64,000 nt of DNA from Paracoccus liaowanqingii (GCF_004683865.2 NZ_CP040758.1:1-64000); one strand, 5' to 3'; positions 42,867 through 53,166 are shown, counted from the stretch's first letter. Numbers and translations: made by a program. The notes: generated from the letters alone by a model not told the origin.

Positions 42867-43171
42867 ATATGCCTCTCAGAATGATGTGCTTGTATCTTTT
42901 AGAAATATTTTTGCAATAATTATTATAACTTTTGAGCGCTTCAGCGCGCCTTCGAGATGCCTTGATCTATGTGTGAACGTTTGGCGTGCTTGCTACGAAA
43001 GCTGAAGTTAAGTCTGCCTATAACGATATTCCTTGGCGGGCTAAAGGTTGAAGGTAGGATCGGCTGGTTTTTTTTGATCAACAAATTTACTTCGCACGCG
43101 TGAGAACGCAACTACTGTTTTAAAAGATATCGTTTGCAGCTTGAGCTGCTGCCGGTTTCGTGGACAGCAGG
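42867..43171. other. AT-rich intergenic region
   Basis: No supported gene. It contains the upstream region of the acyltransferase and the approach to an IS3 end. Confidence 0.35.
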
Positions 43172-43445
43172 TTAAGCTAGCATAGCGCGGGCCTCGAACT
43201 CCATGGGGCTGAGATAGCCCAGTTTCGAATGCCGGCGTCGCGGGTTGTAAAAGCGCTCAATGTGGTCAAACACGTCAGCGCGCGCTTCGTCGCGGGTGCG
43301 GTAGACCTTGCGGGCGGTCCGTTCAGTTTTCAACGACGAGAAGAAGCTTTCCATCGCAGAATTGTCCCAGACATTGCCAGCCCGGCTCATCGAGCAGGTG
43401 ATGCCGTTGTCGGCCAGCAGGCGTTGAAATTGCTCGCTTGTGCCC
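43172..43445 (-). pseudogene. IS3-family OrfB C-terminal fragment
   Basis: Encodes SEQFQRLLADNGITCSMSRA, GNVWDNSAMESFFSSLKTER and NPRRRHSKLGYLSPMEFEAR. This is the end of an IS3-family integrase (Glu in AMESFFSSLK). It is cut at its 5' side at about 43445, just downstream of phoB. Confidence 0.85.
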
Positions 43446-43536
43446 CCACCCTGCCTCTTCAGTGAGACGAGGAGAGAAACTTTAAAGGGGAGTGAAAAAT
43501 GGACGCCCGCACATATGGATAATGTATGTAAAAAGC

Positions 43537-44226
43537 TTACCCCAAGGCATATCCGACACCGCGGACGGTGCGCAGCGGATCCTCGCCGCCGTTCTTCATC
43601 AGCGCCTTGCGCAACCTGCCCACATGCACGTCGATGGTGCGGGTGTCGACATAGATGTCGCGGCCCCAGACCCGGTCCAGAAGCTGCTCGCGCGTCCAGA
43701 CGCGGCCGGGCTTTTCCATCAGCGTGGACAGCAGCCGGAACTCGGTCGGGCCCAGATGCAGCGACTGGCCGGCGCGGAAGACGCGATGCTCGGCCGCGTC
43801 CAGGATGATGTCGGCGAAGGACAGCCGCTCGCCCATGGTGGCGGGGCGGGTGCGGCGCAGCTGGGTGCGCAGCCGTGCCAGCAGTTCCACCACCGAATAG
43901 GGTTTCACGACGTAATCGTCGGCGCCCGTTTCCAGCCCCCGCACGCGGTCGACCTCTTCCGAGCGTGCCGACAGCATGATGATGGGGATGTTGCGGGTCG
44001 AGGGATCCGCCTTGACCTGACGGCAGACCTCGATCCCCGAGACTTTGGGCAGCATCCAGTCCAGCACGATCAGGTCGGGCTGTTCCTCAGCCACCAGCAG
44101 CAGCGCATCCTCGCCATTGTCGGCCATCACCACGTCAAAGCCCTCGGCCTCGAGATTGTAGTGTAGGACCTCGCGCTGCGCGCCCTCATCCTCGACTACC
44201 AGAACGCAGGGAGCTTGCCGTGCCAT
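43537..44226 (-). CDS. phoB: Phosphate regulon response regulator PhoB
   Basis: A 229-residue OmpR-type regulator. The receiver domain (1-120) has the phospho-acceptor Asp56 in DLIVLDWMLP and Lys108 in YVVKPY. The C-terminal winged helix (130-229) has LGPTEFRLLSTLMEKPGRVW and TIDVHVGRLRKAL. It activates genes with Pho boxes under phosphate limitation. It is last in the pst operon, 3 bp after phoU. Its usual kinase gene phoR is not in the window. Confidence 0.95.
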   Translation of the reverse strand: MARQAPCVLVVEDEGAQREVLHYNLEAEGFDVVMADNGEDALLLVAEEQPDLIVLDWMLPKVSGIEVCRQVKADPSTRNIPIIMLSARSEEVDRVRGLETGADDYVVKPYSVVELLARLRTQLRRTRPATMGERLSFADIILDAAEHRVFRAGQSLHLGPTEFRLLSTLMEKPGRVWTREQLLDRVWGRDIYVDTRTIDVHVGRLRKALMKNGGEDPLRTVRGVGYALG

Positions 44227-44229
44227 CGG

Positions 44230-44949
44230 TCACATCCCTCCGAGAGAAGTGGTCACCGGCACACTGTTGCTCTTGGGGCGGGCCTCGTCGGGCAGCTCGC
44301 CGGTGACCAGATAAATGACCTGTTCCGCGATCGAGGTCGCGTGGTCGCCCATGCGCTCGACGTTCTTGGCGATGAAATGCAGGTGCATGCAGGGGGTGAT
44401 GTTGCGCGGGTCCTCCATCATGTGGGTCAAGAACTCGCGGAACAGCGCGTTGTACATCTGGTCGACTTCGAGGTCGCGCTGGCGCACGTCACGGGCCAGA
44501 TCGGCGTCGCGGCGGATATAGCTGTCCAGCGCGTCCTGCAGCATCTTGTTGACCGCCTGGCTCATCCGGCGCAGTGCGATGCCCGCCCCCTCGATCTGCG
44601 GCATCTGCGACAGGACCTCGGTGCGCTTGGCCATGTTCTTGGCATAATCGCCCACCCGCTCCAGCGAGGCCGAGATTTTGATGACGGCCAGCACCATCCG
44701 CAGGTCGGTCGCGGTGGGCGCACGCAGCGCGATCAGGCGCGCGGCATCCTCGTTAATCTGGGCCTCCATCAGGTCGATGGCCTTGTCGCGGCGGCGCACA
44801 TCGTCGGCCAGATCCTCGTCGCGCGTGTCCAGCGCGGTCGAGGCGTCGGTGATCGCGGCCTCGACCATGCCGCCCATCTTGACCACCATCGCCTGGATCG
44901 TCTCCAGGTCGCGGTCGAAGGCCGAGGAGATATGCTTGTCGCGGTTCAT
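44230..44949 (-). CDS. phoU: Phosphate signalling protein PhoU
   Basis: A 239-residue three-helix-bundle repeat protein. Both PhoU repeats show the metal-binding E/DXXXD pattern (LETIQAMVVKMGGMVEAAIT; KISASLERVGDYAKNMAKRT). It links Pst transport to PhoR and prevents excess phosphate uptake. It lies between pstB and phoB. Confidence 0.94.
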   Translation of the reverse strand: MNRDKHISSAFDRDLETIQAMVVKMGGMVEAAITDASTALDTRDEDLADDVRRRDKAIDLMEAQINEDAARLIALRAPTATDLRMVLAVIKISASLERVGDYAKNMAKRTEVLSQMPQIEGAGIALRRMSQAVNKMLQDALDSYIRRDADLARDVRQRDLEVDQMYNALFREFLTHMMEDPRNITPCMHLHFIAKNVERMGDHATSIAEQVIYLVTGELPDEARPKSNSVPVTTSLGGM

Positions 44950-44984
44950 CGTGAAGTCCTTTCAGAACCCTGCAGGTCGTGGCA

Positions 44985-45779
44985 TCAGCCGATCCGGCCC
45001 GAGATATAGGCCTCGGTCCGGCTGTCCTGCGGCCTGGTGAAGATGTCGTCGGTATCCCCGTATTCGACCAGGTTGCCCAGATGGAAGAAGGCGGTCTTCT
45101 GGCTGACCCGCGCGGCCTGCTGCATCGAGTGCGTGACAATCACCACCGAAAACTGCTGGCGCAGCTGGTCGATCAGCTCCTCGACCTGGCTGGTGGCGAT
45201 GGGGTCCAGCGCTGAGCAGGGCTCGTCCATCAGCAGGACCTCGGGCGAGGTAGCCACGGCGCGGGCGATGCACAGGCGCTGCTGCTGGCCGCCCGACAGG
45301 CCGGTGCCGGGCTCGGACAGGCGATCCTTGGCCTCGGTCCACAGGGCGGCGCCGCGCAGGGCGGTCTCGACGATCTCGTCCAACTCGGCCTTGTTGCGGG
45401 CCAGGCCGTGGATGCGGGGGCCATAGGCCACGTTGTCGTAGATCGACTTGGGGAAGGGGTTAGGTTTTTGGAACACCATGCCGACTTTGGCGCGCAGCTG
45501 CACCGGGTCGACCTTGGAATCGTAGATGTTCTCGCCCTCCAGCAGGATCTCCCCTTCAACCTTCGCGCTGCTGATAGTGTCGTTCATGCGGTTCAGACAC
45601 CGCAGGAACGTCGACTTTCCGCAGCCCGAGGGGCCGATGAAGGCCGTCACCGTCTTGTCCAGGATCTCGACGTTTAGGTCCTTAATGGCCTGCTTGTCGC
45701 CGTAATAAACCTGCACGTTGCGGGCCGTGATCTTGTTTTCGTTCTTGGCCATAATTCTGTCTACTCGCATGTCGTTCAT
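44985..45779 (-). CDS. pstB: Phosphate ABC transporter ATP-binding protein PstB
   Basis: A 264-residue ABC ATPase. Walker [10 protein letters not shown] spans residues 49-57, signature LSGGQQQRL 161-169 and Walker B VLLMDEP 181-187. It energises phosphate import through PstCA. The ATG at 45779 is 11 bp after the pstA stop; a longer frame would overlap pstA. Confidence 0.95.
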   Translation of the reverse strand: MNDMRVDRIMAKNENKITARNVQVYYGDKQAIKDLNVEILDKTVTAFIGPSGCGKSTFLRCLNRMNDTISSAKVEGEILLEGENIYDSKVDPVQLRAKVGMVFQKPNPFPKSIYDNVAYGPRIHGLARNKAELDEIVETALRGAALWTEAKDRLSEPGTGLSGGQQQRLCIARAVATSPEVLLMDEPCSALDPIATSQVEELIDQLRQQFSVVIVTHSMQQAARVSQKTAFFHLGNLVEYGDTDDIFTRPQDSRTEAYISGRIG

Positions 45780-45789
45780 GACGGGCCCC

Positions 45790-47151
45790 TTACCAGCGGC
45801 GTTCAAAGCGGCGGCGCAGCACGATGGCGACCGCGTTCATGACAAGAAGGAAGCCCAGCAGCACGATGATCGCGCCCGAGGACCTTTCGATGAAGGCCGG
45901 ATCCGACCGCGACGCCCAGGCATAGACCTGAACCGGCAGGGCGGTGGCGGGGTCCAAAAAGCCTCCGTCCAGCGGCGAGGCGGGATAATCGCCCACAAAG
46001 GCAACCATGCCGATCAACAGCAGCGGCGCGGTTTCCCCCAAGGCGGTGGCCAAGCCCAAAATTGTGCCTGTCAAGATGCCGGGCATTGCCAGGGGCAGGA
46101 CGTGATGGAACACAGTCTGCATCTTGGACGCACCCACACCCAATGCCGCGTCGCGGATCGAGGGCGGTACGGCGCGCAGGCTGGCTCGCGTCGCGATGAT
46201 GATTGTGGGCAGTGTCATCAACGTCAGCACCAGTGCACCGACTAGCGTGGACGATTGCGGCAGTCCGGCAAAGTTGATGAATAGAGCCAGACCCAGGATA
46301 CCATAGACGATAGACGGCACTGCAGCGAGGTTCGAGATGTTCACCTCTATCACGTCGGTGATCCAGTTCTTGGGCGCGAATTCCTCCAGATAGATCGAGG
46401 CTGCAACGCCGATGGGCAGCGCCATGATCAGTACTAGAAGCATCATGTAGGCCGAACCAATGATCGCCACGCCCAGGCCCGCGGCCTCGGGGCGCTGGTC
46501 GGACGCGTCGGCGGCGGTCAGGAACTGCAGGTTGAAGGCGGTCGTCAAGATCCCCGCCTCGGACAGGCGGTCGGCCAGCTGCAGCTGTTCGGGCGAAACG
46601 TTGCTGTCAAGCAGCGCCGTTTCCATCGTCACGCGGCCCTTCAGATATCCGTCCAAACGACTGGTGGCAAAGATCTTCACGTCCACCGTCTGTCCGATCA
46701 GATCAGGATCAGCCAGAACCCGGTCGCGCAGCTGCGCCGGGCCGTCCCGAGAAATCAGTGAGCCAACATTGCCCTCCTCGATCTCGTCAGTCGAAATCCC
46801 TTCGGCTGCCAGATAATCGACCAGCGAGGCGCGCAGCAGGTTGCCGTATCCGATGGTGGTGACGCTGGCCATCTCTGCCGGGTCGCGGTTGCCGTCCTCG
46901 TCCAGCTGCTCGGCGTCGAGCGTCACCGGAAAGGACAGGCTGGCTTGGAAGAACGCGCTGGTTCCGTCGCGAAAGATCGTGAACAGCATGATGAACAGCA
47001 CCAGCAGGCTGATCGTAATCGCCCCCAGTCCGTACAGCATGAAGCGCTTTTCAGACCGGTTGCGGCGGCGCGTCAGTGCGTCTTCGACCAAGATCGATTT
47101 GTTCGGACGCCCACCCGAGGCGGGCAGGTCAGCGGCGGTGGCGTCGGTCAT
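45790..47151 (-). CDS. pstA: Phosphate ABC transporter permease PstA
   Basis: A 453-residue membrane permease, of the long alphaproteobacterial form with a large periplasmic insert (about 90-215). Membrane helices are at 35-60 and 225-445, and the ABC-coupling loop is about [20 protein letters not shown]. It overlaps pstC by 4 bp (ATGA). Confidence 0.95.
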   Translation of the reverse strand: MTDATAADLPASGGRPNKSILVEDALTRRRNRSEKRFMLYGLGAITISLLVLFIMLFTIFRDGTSAFFQASLSFPVTLDAEQLDEDGNRDPAEMASVTTIGYGNLLRASLVDYLAAEGISTDEIEEGNVGSLISRDGPAQLRDRVLADPDLIGQTVDVKIFATSRLDGYLKGRVTMETALLDSNVSPEQLQLADRLSEAGILTTAFNLQFLTAADASDQRPEAAGLGVAIIGSAYMMLLVLIMALPIGVAASIYLEEFAPKNWITDVIEVNISNLAAVPSIVYGILGLALFINFAGLPQSSTLVGALVLTLMTLPTIIIATRASLRAVPPSIRDAALGVGASKMQTVFHHVLPLAMPGILTGTILGLATALGETAPLLLIGMVAFVGDYPASPLDGGFLDPATALPVQVYAWASRSDPAFIERSSGAIIVLLGFLLVMNAVAIVLRRRFERRW

Positions 47152-48608
47152 TCGTACTGCTCCCGGTACCGGCGCACGATGAGCAGCGCGACGATGTTAA
47201 GCACAAGCGTAAAGACAAACAGCGTCAGGCCCAAAGCAAAGGCCACCAATGTTTCGGGCGAGTTGAACTCTGTATCGCCGGTCAGCTGGCTGACGATCTT
47301 GACGGTGATGGTGGTCATTGCCTCGAACGGGTTCAGATCCATGCGGGCGGCGGCACCTGCCCCCATGGTCACGATCATTGTCTCGCCGATGGCGCGGCTG
47401 GCGGCCATCAAGACGGCCCCTACGATGCCCGGCAGGGCGGCCGGCAGCACCACCTGCTTGATCGTTTCCGACTTGGTTGCCCCCAGGCCAAGCGATCCAT
47501 CGCGCATGCTTTGCGGCACGGCATTGATGATGTCGTCGGACAAAGACGAGATGAACGGGATGTTTAGGATGCCGATCACGATGCCCGCCGTCATGACCGA
47601 AGACCCGGAATTGCCCAGACCTAAGGGTTGAGCAAAATAATCGCGCAGGAACGGCCCCACGGTCACTAGGGCGAACAGGCCAAACACCACTGTCGGAATA
47701 CCGGCAATGATTTCGATCATCGGCTTGAGGATCGATCGGGCAGTGGGCGAGGCATATTCGGCCAGATAAATGGCGGCAAAGATGCCAAGCGGTACGGCCA
47801 CGATCATCGCCACCAAGCTGATATACAACGTGCCCCACAGCAGTGGCAGCAGACCTAATTCGCTGTTCCCGCGAAAATTGGGCGACCAGGTCAATCCGAA
47901 AAAGAAATCGCCGACTGGATAGAAGGTGAAGAACCGCGCCGACTCGCTCAGCAGCGACAGCACGATGCCAATCGTGGTTAGGATGGCGATCACCGAGGCT
48001 AGCGCCAGCAGGGCCAGGCTGACCCGCTCGACCCGGTTACGGGCGCGGAAGTCGCGGTCGGTGATGCGGACCGCATAGGCAAAGCCCGCCAGCGCCAGCA
48101 CGATCACCAAGATGCTGCGCCCGATGGCGCCGAACGTCGCCGAGGCGCGGTAATCCTGTGCAGCGGCAAGAACCTGCGGCGTCACCTGCGCACCAAGCGC
48201 CACCCCCACGGCAGCCAGCGCCTGACGGACATCGGTGGATGCGGTGTTCAGTTCGCTGGCTTCGGTTTCGCTCAGCGCGCCGCGCGCGACGGCCACGTCG
48301 ATCCCGGCCGCGACCCGGCGCACATCCCCCATCAGCAGGGTCATGGCACTGGGGTTCTCGACCTGCTCGGGCGGGAAATAATTCTGCAGCTGGCGTTCGA
48401 TCACCAGCGGTTGGGCTAGCAGCCAGATGGCCAGCCCAAACAATGCCGGGACGGCGGCCATAATGGCCCCGTGCCAGCCGTAATGGGACGGCAGCGAATG
48501 CATACACCGGATGTTCCCATCAGCCGATGCCAAGGCGCGCCTGCGACAGACGACATACCCCGCCACGGCCAGAACAGCGATGAATGCAAAAAGAAAAAAC
48601 ACGCTCAT
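47148..48608 (-). CDS. pstC: Phosphate ABC transporter permease PstC
   Basis: A 486-residue permease, long form with an extended N-terminal region. The conserved coupling loop is DGSLGLGATKSETIKQVVLP, and helices such as PLGIFAAIYLAEYASPTARS precede it. It is between pstS and pstA. Confidence 0.95.
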   Translation of the reverse strand: MSVFFLFAFIAVLAVAGYVVCRRRALASADGNIRCMHSLPSHYGWHGAIMAAVPALFGLAIWLLAQPLVIERQLQNYFPPEQVENPSAMTLLMGDVRRVAAGIDVAVARGALSETEASELNTASTDVRQALAAVGVALGAQVTPQVLAAAQDYRASATFGAIGRSILVIVLALAGFAYAVRITDRDFRARNRVERVSLALLALASVIAILTTIGIVLSLLSESARFFTFYPVGDFFFGLTWSPNFRGNSELGLLPLLWGTLYISLVAMIVAVPLGIFAAIYLAEYASPTARSILKPMIEIIAGIPTVVFGLFALVTVGPFLRDYFAQPLGLGNSGSSVMTAGIVIGILNIPFISSLSDDIINAVPQSMRDGSLGLGATKSETIKQVVLPAALPGIVGAVLMAASRAIGETMIVTMGAGAAARMDLNPFEAMTTITVKIVSQLTGDTEFNSPETLVAFALGLTLFVFTLVLNIVALLIVRRYREQYE

Positions 48609-48671
48609 GGCATGATCCTGACCGAACGGAAATCGGGGGCGGCGCGAACGCCACCCCTAGGCTTAATTGGA

Positions 48672-49718
48672 TCAGTCTTCCAGCGCGCCCATGGGCGTGC
48701 GGTTCTCGACCATTTCCTGGGTCTCGGCCAGCTCCGGATCGGACACTAGGCCATAGTTGGCCAGCGGGCCGTTCGGGCCTGCCATGTCATCGGACACAAA
48801 GAAGGACACGTATTCCTGCAGGCCCGGGATTACGTCCAGATGCGCGTTCTTGACGTAGAAATACAGCGGGCGCGACACAGGGTATTCGCCCGAGGCGATG
48901 GTCTGGGTGGACGGTGTGACGCCGCTCATCGTAGCAACCTGCAGGGTGGCGGTGTTGTTCGAATAGAACGACAGGCCAAACACGCCGATGCCGTTGGCGT
49001 CGGCCGCGACGCGGGCTAGGGTTTCGGTATAGTCGCCGTCGATGTCGACCGACACGCCATCGGTGCGCAGCGTGGTGCACATGCCTTCGGCGGTGTCCTC
49101 GTCGGCGCCAGCTTCCATGAACACTTCCATGGCGCCCGTTTCTTCACAGCCGGCCAGGATCACGTTCTCGTCGAACACTTCACGGGTGCCATGACGGGTG
49201 CCCGGGATGAAGGCCAGGATTTCCTGGTCCGGCAGGTCCGAATTCACGTCCGACCAGCTGGTATGCGGGTTGGCCACGACTTCGCCGTCCACGACCACTT
49301 CGGCGGCCAGGGCGTTGAACCAGTCGGCGGGGGTAAAAGCGAACGATTCGCCGCCCACGGGCGAGGCGAAGACGATGCCGTCATAGCCAAAGCGCACTTC
49401 CATGATCTCGGTCACGCCGTTCTCGGTGCAACGGTCGATGTCATTCTGGGTGATGCGCGAGGACGAGTTCGCGATGTCGATGGTGTTTTCACCCACACCT
49501 TCGCAGAAGCGCTGACGACCGGCACCCGACCCGCCGGATTCGATCACCGGGCTGGGGAAATCGAAGTTTTCGGCAAATGCCTCGGCCACGATGGTCGCAT
49601 AGGGCAGCACGGTCGAGGAACCGGCGACCTGCACCTGTTCGCGCGTCTGCGCTGCAGCGGCAAAAGCCGACAGAGCCAGAACGGATACTGCTGTCGCAGT
49701 TAGGCCAAAGGTCTTCAT
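48672..49718 (-). CDS. pstS: Periplasmic phosphate-binding protein PstS
   Basis: A 348-residue substrate-binding protein. The signal peptide is MKTFGLTATAVSVLALSAFA followed by AAAQ; the mature start QVQVAGSSTVLPYATIVAEA contains the phosphate-binding GSST loop; later RQRFCEGVGENTIDIANSSS adds the SGxGxxxF-type region. First gene of the operon, with AAGGAG before the ATG and a Pho box about 75-90 bp upstream. Confidence 0.96.
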   Translation of the reverse strand: MKTFGLTATAVSVLALSAFAAAAQTREQVQVAGSSTVLPYATIVAEAFAENFDFPSPVIESGGSGAGRQRFCEGVGENTIDIANSSSRITQNDIDRCTENGVTEIMEVRFGYDGIVFASPVGGESFAFTPADWFNALAAEVVVDGEVVANPHTSWSDVNSDLPDQEILAFIPGTRHGTREVFDENVILAGCEETGAMEVFMEAGADEDTAEGMCTTLRTDGVSVDIDGDYTETLARVAADANGIGVFGLSFYSNNTATLQVATMSGVTPSTQTIASGEYPVSRPLYFYVKNAHLDVIPGLQEYVSFFVSDDMAGPNGPLANYGLVSDPELAETQEMVENRTPMGALED

Positions 49719-49789
49719 GCTTTTCTCCTTGGGAGGTGATGTTGCTGCGCTTGCCTACAGCAGTTTTGTGACCGCTATGCTATTTTAGC

Positions 49790-49807
49790 GTAACCGTTTT
49801 ATGACAG
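49790..49807 (-). promoter_or_regulatory. Pho box upstream of pstS
   Basis: On the minus strand CTGTCATAAAACGGTTAC: the first 7-mer is a perfect CTGTCAT half-site, the second (CGGTTAC) agrees at 4 of 7, with 4-base spacing. It is the expected PhoB binding site for the pst operon. Confidence 0.75.
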
Positions 49808-50170
49808 CGCTATGTAGGAGAGCAGATTAGGGTAGGATAGCAGATCGGTTTGACCTGCTCACAAGCAGCTTCACCCTGTTCGCAGGCGGGGCCACGGTGG
49901 TCGGTCGTTCCTTTTGTGGATCACCCTTTCCCCTTCTTGCCTGATCATCCCTATTCCCGCGCCGGTCTTGCCGTAACCGTACCGCGTCTGAAATCTGCCG
50001 ATCCAGGCTCAAAGCTCCTTGACAGGTAGGAACCAGGCCAGTCCGCGCCGGTCAGCGCTTGCTCCCTGGCGGGCTGCTTCGCCCGACACGGCTCGTCCCG
50101 GTTCCCACCTGTAGATCATTAAAGAGGGCTCAATTTTTACCATTGATAAGATTCCCTTTTTTGGACCCCT
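49808..50170. other. Boundary between pst operon and plasmid functions
   Basis: No gene recognised. phoR, which often lies here in relatives, is absent. Confidence 0.4.
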
Positions 50171-50212
50171 ACCGGCACCGTGGTTCCGGTCGACCGGAAC
50201 CACGGTGCCGGT
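50171..50212. repeat. 42-bp perfect palindrome
   Basis: The left arm runs ACCGGCACCGTGGTTCCGGT then C; the right arm is its exact complement, with no loop (axis between 50191 and 50192). It is followed by CTCTTTTTGG. It lies immediately before a RepL-like gene and could be a replication site (e.g. single-strand origin or dimer operator) or a strong terminator. Confidence 0.85.
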
Positions 50213-50252
50213 CTCTTTTTGGTCTACCGGCAGGGTGGTTCAAGAAATTGGA

Positions 50253-50900
50253 ATGAGATGTAAATTATTGGTTGTCAGACGCCCTCTGTCCGGCAGGCTG
50301 ATTCCCGAATTTGGAATGGGGTGTCGTGTCTTGGAACAGCTGCCTGATCGTCGTCTTCAAGGATCCTGGGTCCAGACAGAGCGAGTTGCTCACGAGGCCT
50401 GGATGATCCTCATTGCCAAGTCCCCTATGGGTGCGCAGATCATGCACGCGCTGACGGCGAGGCTGGGCGACCATAATGCAGTCGTAATCTCTCAGGTCTC
50501 GCTTGCCAAAATCATCGGCCGATCGGAACGGGCTGTCCGAACCGCGATTTCGGTCTTGAAGGCGGACAACTGGATTGAGGTCCGGCAGCTCGGGAACGCT
50601 GCCACAGTGAATGCATATGTCATCAACGATCGGGTGGCTTGGACCGGCAAGCGCGATGGCATACGCTACAGCCTCTTCTCGGCGGCGGTGGTCGTGTCTG
50701 AGGAGGAACAGCCCGATCGGGAAAGCTTGGGCCGCCAGGCCGCTCTCCGTCGCATTCCTGACCTTCTGCAGAGCGAGGCCCAGATGCCGGCCGGCCAAGG
50801 TCTTCCGCCGATCTCGCAGCCCGCCCTTCCGATGATGGAGCCGGACCTGCCTGCGACGCGCCGGACCTACGACCTGGAGACCGGTGAGCTGCTAGACTGA
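50253..50900 (+). CDS. RepL-like winged-helix protein, putative plasmid replication initiator
   Basis: About 215 residues. The core ERVAHEAWMILIAKSPMGAQ then VISQVSLAKIIGRSERAVRT and ISVLKADNWIEVRQLGNAAT plus YVINDRVAW is a winged helix as in RepL-type plasmid replication proteins. The start is uncertain (ATG 50253 or 50316): two similar segments (AATTGGAATGAGATGT and AATTTGGAATGGGGTGT) each offer an ATG. If functional, it gives the molecule a second replication gene besides Rep_3 at 54-55 kb. Confidence 0.55.
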   Translation: MRCKLLVVRRPLSGRLIPEFGMGCRVLEQLPDRRLQGSWVQTERVAHEAWMILIAKSPMGAQIMHALTARLGDHNAVVISQVSLAKIIGRSERAVRTAISVLKADNWIEVRQLGNAATVNAYVINDRVAWTGKRDGIRYSLFSAAVVVSEEEQPDRESLGRQAALRRIPDLLQSEAQMPAGQGLPPISQPALPMMEPDLPATRRTYDLETGELLD

Positions 50901-50908
50901 CCGGCCGG

Positions 50909-51860
50909 TCAGCCGAGCCCATAGTCCTTTGCGCTTCCGAGCTTCCTGTCCCGCTGGTGCGACTGGCGGCCAAGCTTCTTTTCCTCGGCCATGTCCAGAC
51001 GCTTCTCCATCCCCATTGCCGAGACAAAGGGGCGTGCTGCCAGCACGGCGATGACCCGGGCGGCGTTGTCGCCCTTGATGCCGGCGGTGGCGGCCCGGGG
51101 CCTGCCCGGACCAGGCCCCGATGCACAGGATCAGCGCCCGCGCCTCCTGCGCACCGGCGCGCAGCGCGGTAAAATATGTGGCGAGCCGATCCGCGGGCGG
51201 ACCATAGCTGCTCCAGACCCGCCGCCCATGCCGGCCAAAGGGGACGAAGCGCAGCCCCTCGGCCCCTGCCGCCATGTGGCTCGCTGACCAGACAGCCGGC
51301 TCGGCCACCTGCCCTGGTGGAAACAACTCGGCCATGCGCCACAGGGCCAGAACCTCAGGGCCGCGCGCCAGCGGGTGCAACGCTGTGAAGGCATCGACTG
51401 CCGCCAGAAAACTTAACGGCCGCGCCATCGAGCTCCCTGCCCTGCAGGCGCAGGTCCATGCTGGGGGAAGATGGCTCATCGGATGTGACGCGGCGATGCA
51501 GCCCGAGAAAGGCCGGCAGGTCCATCAAAGCCCCCTGCCCTTCCAGCCGCCGGACCGCCCACCGCGCCAGACGCAACGCCTCCGGGTCGGACGCCGCGCG
51601 GGCCTCCATCAGCTCGCGGCCGATCTCGTCTCGACCCAGCATCAGCCCCTGCGCCCGCAGCATCGCCTCGACCTCGACCTCGATGTTGACCAGGCGTTCG
51701 CGGGCCCCTGCGGCCTCCGCTGCGGGCAGCGCCAGCAACGTGGCCTCCAGCCGCCCGAGATCGCGGGCCGCAACTGCCAGTGCGGAGGCTTGAGCTGCCT
51801 GTGCGGCAAGTCAGGGCCGGGGATCAGCCAAAGACGACGTCTGGTCGATGAGCCAAAGCT
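50909..51860 (-). pseudogene. DUF1612/helix-turn-helix (RHE_PE00001-like) gene, frameshifted
   Basis: Three frames in succession give one protein: LEATLLALPAAEAAGARERL and GLMLGRDEIGRELMEARAAS, DPEALRLARWAVRRLEGQGA (51738-51430); then FTALHPLARGPEVLALWRMA, ELFPPGQVAEPAVWSASHMA and FVPFGRHGRRVWSSYG (51430-51100); then TAGIKGDNAARVIAVLAARP (to 50909). This is the plasmid-associated DUF1612 family of alphaproteobacteria. At least two frameshifts and an upstream stop make it inactive. Confidence 0.65.
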
Positions 51861-52109
51861 CTATTTTAAATTTGAACGCAGTGTCTAGATAACTGTAGGC
51901 GTCATCTTGGCACCTTTATGAAGAGCACTAATGTATTTTCTGAGGACCGGTTGCAGCGGTTTACTGTTTGGCTACCAAGCGCACGAGAGCCCTGCGATTG
52001 GTCGTCATCCACTGAAGAAACAAAGCATATAATCGAGGGCGGATTACTTGCTTCTGTTTACAAACGGTTGTTTATTAGACGCATTACAGTTTGTAGAGCA
52101 GTCCCGAAC

Positions 52110-52991
52110 ATGCCCCTTATTGGCTATGCCCGCGTGTCGACCGAAGATCAGACCCCCCTGCCCCAGGTGCAGGCCCTGACCGCTGCTGGCTGCGCAAAGA
52201 TCCACGAGGAATATGCCTCGGGCGGCGACCGGGCACGCCCGGTGCTGGCGCGGGTGCTGGAGCAGATCCGCAAGGGCGATACGCTGGTCGTGGTGCGCAT
52301 CGACCGGCTGGCGCGGTCGCTGTCGCATCTCCTGGAGGTGATCGAGCGGCTGGAGGCCAGGGGTGCGTTTTTCCGCTCGATCGAGGATCCGATCGACACC
52401 GCCAGCCCTCAGGGCAAGTTCACGCTGCAGGTCCTGGGGGCGGCCGCCGAATTCGAGCGTGCCCTGATCCGCGAACGCACCAAGGCGGGACTGGCCAGCG
52501 CCCGCAGCGCAGGCCGCGTCGGCGGCAATCCCGGGCTGCGGGCCCGGGACCCGGCGGCGTTGCGCAAGGTCCGTCTGGCGCGCCACGAGGGCTACATGGA
52601 CCGATTGTCCGGGACCGCGCAGGACTGGGTGCCTCTGGTTCGCCGCCTGCGCCCGGATATGGCATGGGAGGATGTGCTGCGCCTCGTCAATGCCCCCCTA
52701 CCCCCGTCCCGCCACTGGACACAAGCTCGGCTGCTGCGCGCCACCCGTGCCTATGTCCGCGACGGCTTCCTGCCCGAAACCGTATTGGGTCGTGCGGCAC
52801 GCTGCGATAGTGACGACCGCCTGCCCGCCCTCGTGGCAGCAATCCGGGGCGCAGACCCCGACATCACGCTGCAGGCGATCTGCGACCGGCTGGAGGCGAT
52901 GCGCGAGCGCACCCCCCGCGGACGGACCACCTGGCAGCCCTCGTCCGTTAGGCTGCTGCTCCAGCGGGCTGGGAAGCTTGGCATGCTGTAA
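52110..52991 (+). CDS. Serine recombinase (resolvase/invertase family)
   Basis: A 293-residue protein. The catalytic domain (1-140) begins MPLIGYARVSTEDQ, with nucleophile Ser10; RIDRLARSLSHLLEVIERLE and ERALIRERTKAGLASARSAG follow. The C-terminal 150 residues exceed the normal short HTH of resolvases and include a region of unknown role. It is likely to resolve plasmid multimers or act on a transposon. The ORF continues upstream, but MPLIGYARVS is the family's normal start. Confidence 0.85.
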   Translation: MPLIGYARVSTEDQTPLPQVQALTAAGCAKIHEEYASGGDRARPVLARVLEQIRKGDTLVVVRIDRLARSLSHLLEVIERLEARGAFFRSIEDPIDTASPQGKFTLQVLGAAAEFERALIRERTKAGLASARSAGRVGGNPGLRARDPAALRKVRLARHEGYMDRLSGTAQDWVPLVRRLRPDMAWEDVLRLVNAPLPPSRHWTQARLLRATRAYVRDGFLPETVLGRAARCDSDDRLPALVAAIRGADPDITLQAICDRLEAMRERTPRGRTTWQPSSVRLLLQRAGKLGML

Positions 52992-53166
52992 GAATTCTCA
53001 GAGAAAACTATCTACCCGCGTGCGCTGATTGTTGGTACTCGGCTAATACTAAGCATGGCGTCTAGCCCTTGCAGAGCAATGAGGCATGAATGCCAGAGGC
53101 GCTAATCTCTGTCACTATTTATGCAGAAATGCACGTGTGCACAAATGCACGTCCGAGCTTTTTGCA
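52992..53166. promoter_or_regulatory. Region with TGCAC repeats, cluster 1
   Basis: At 53121-53151: ATGCAGAAATGCACGTGTGC then ACAAATGCACG, with several TGCAC/GTGCA words in both orientations. It lies downstream of the partition-type gene. Together with clusters 2 and 3 it may form the plasmid centromere. Confidence 0.45.

Noticed and set aside
50171-50217. Reading the 42-bp palindrome simply as a rho-independent terminator
   Set aside because: A T-run does follow on plus, but no plus-strand gene precedes it within 6 kb; kept as an open observation instead.
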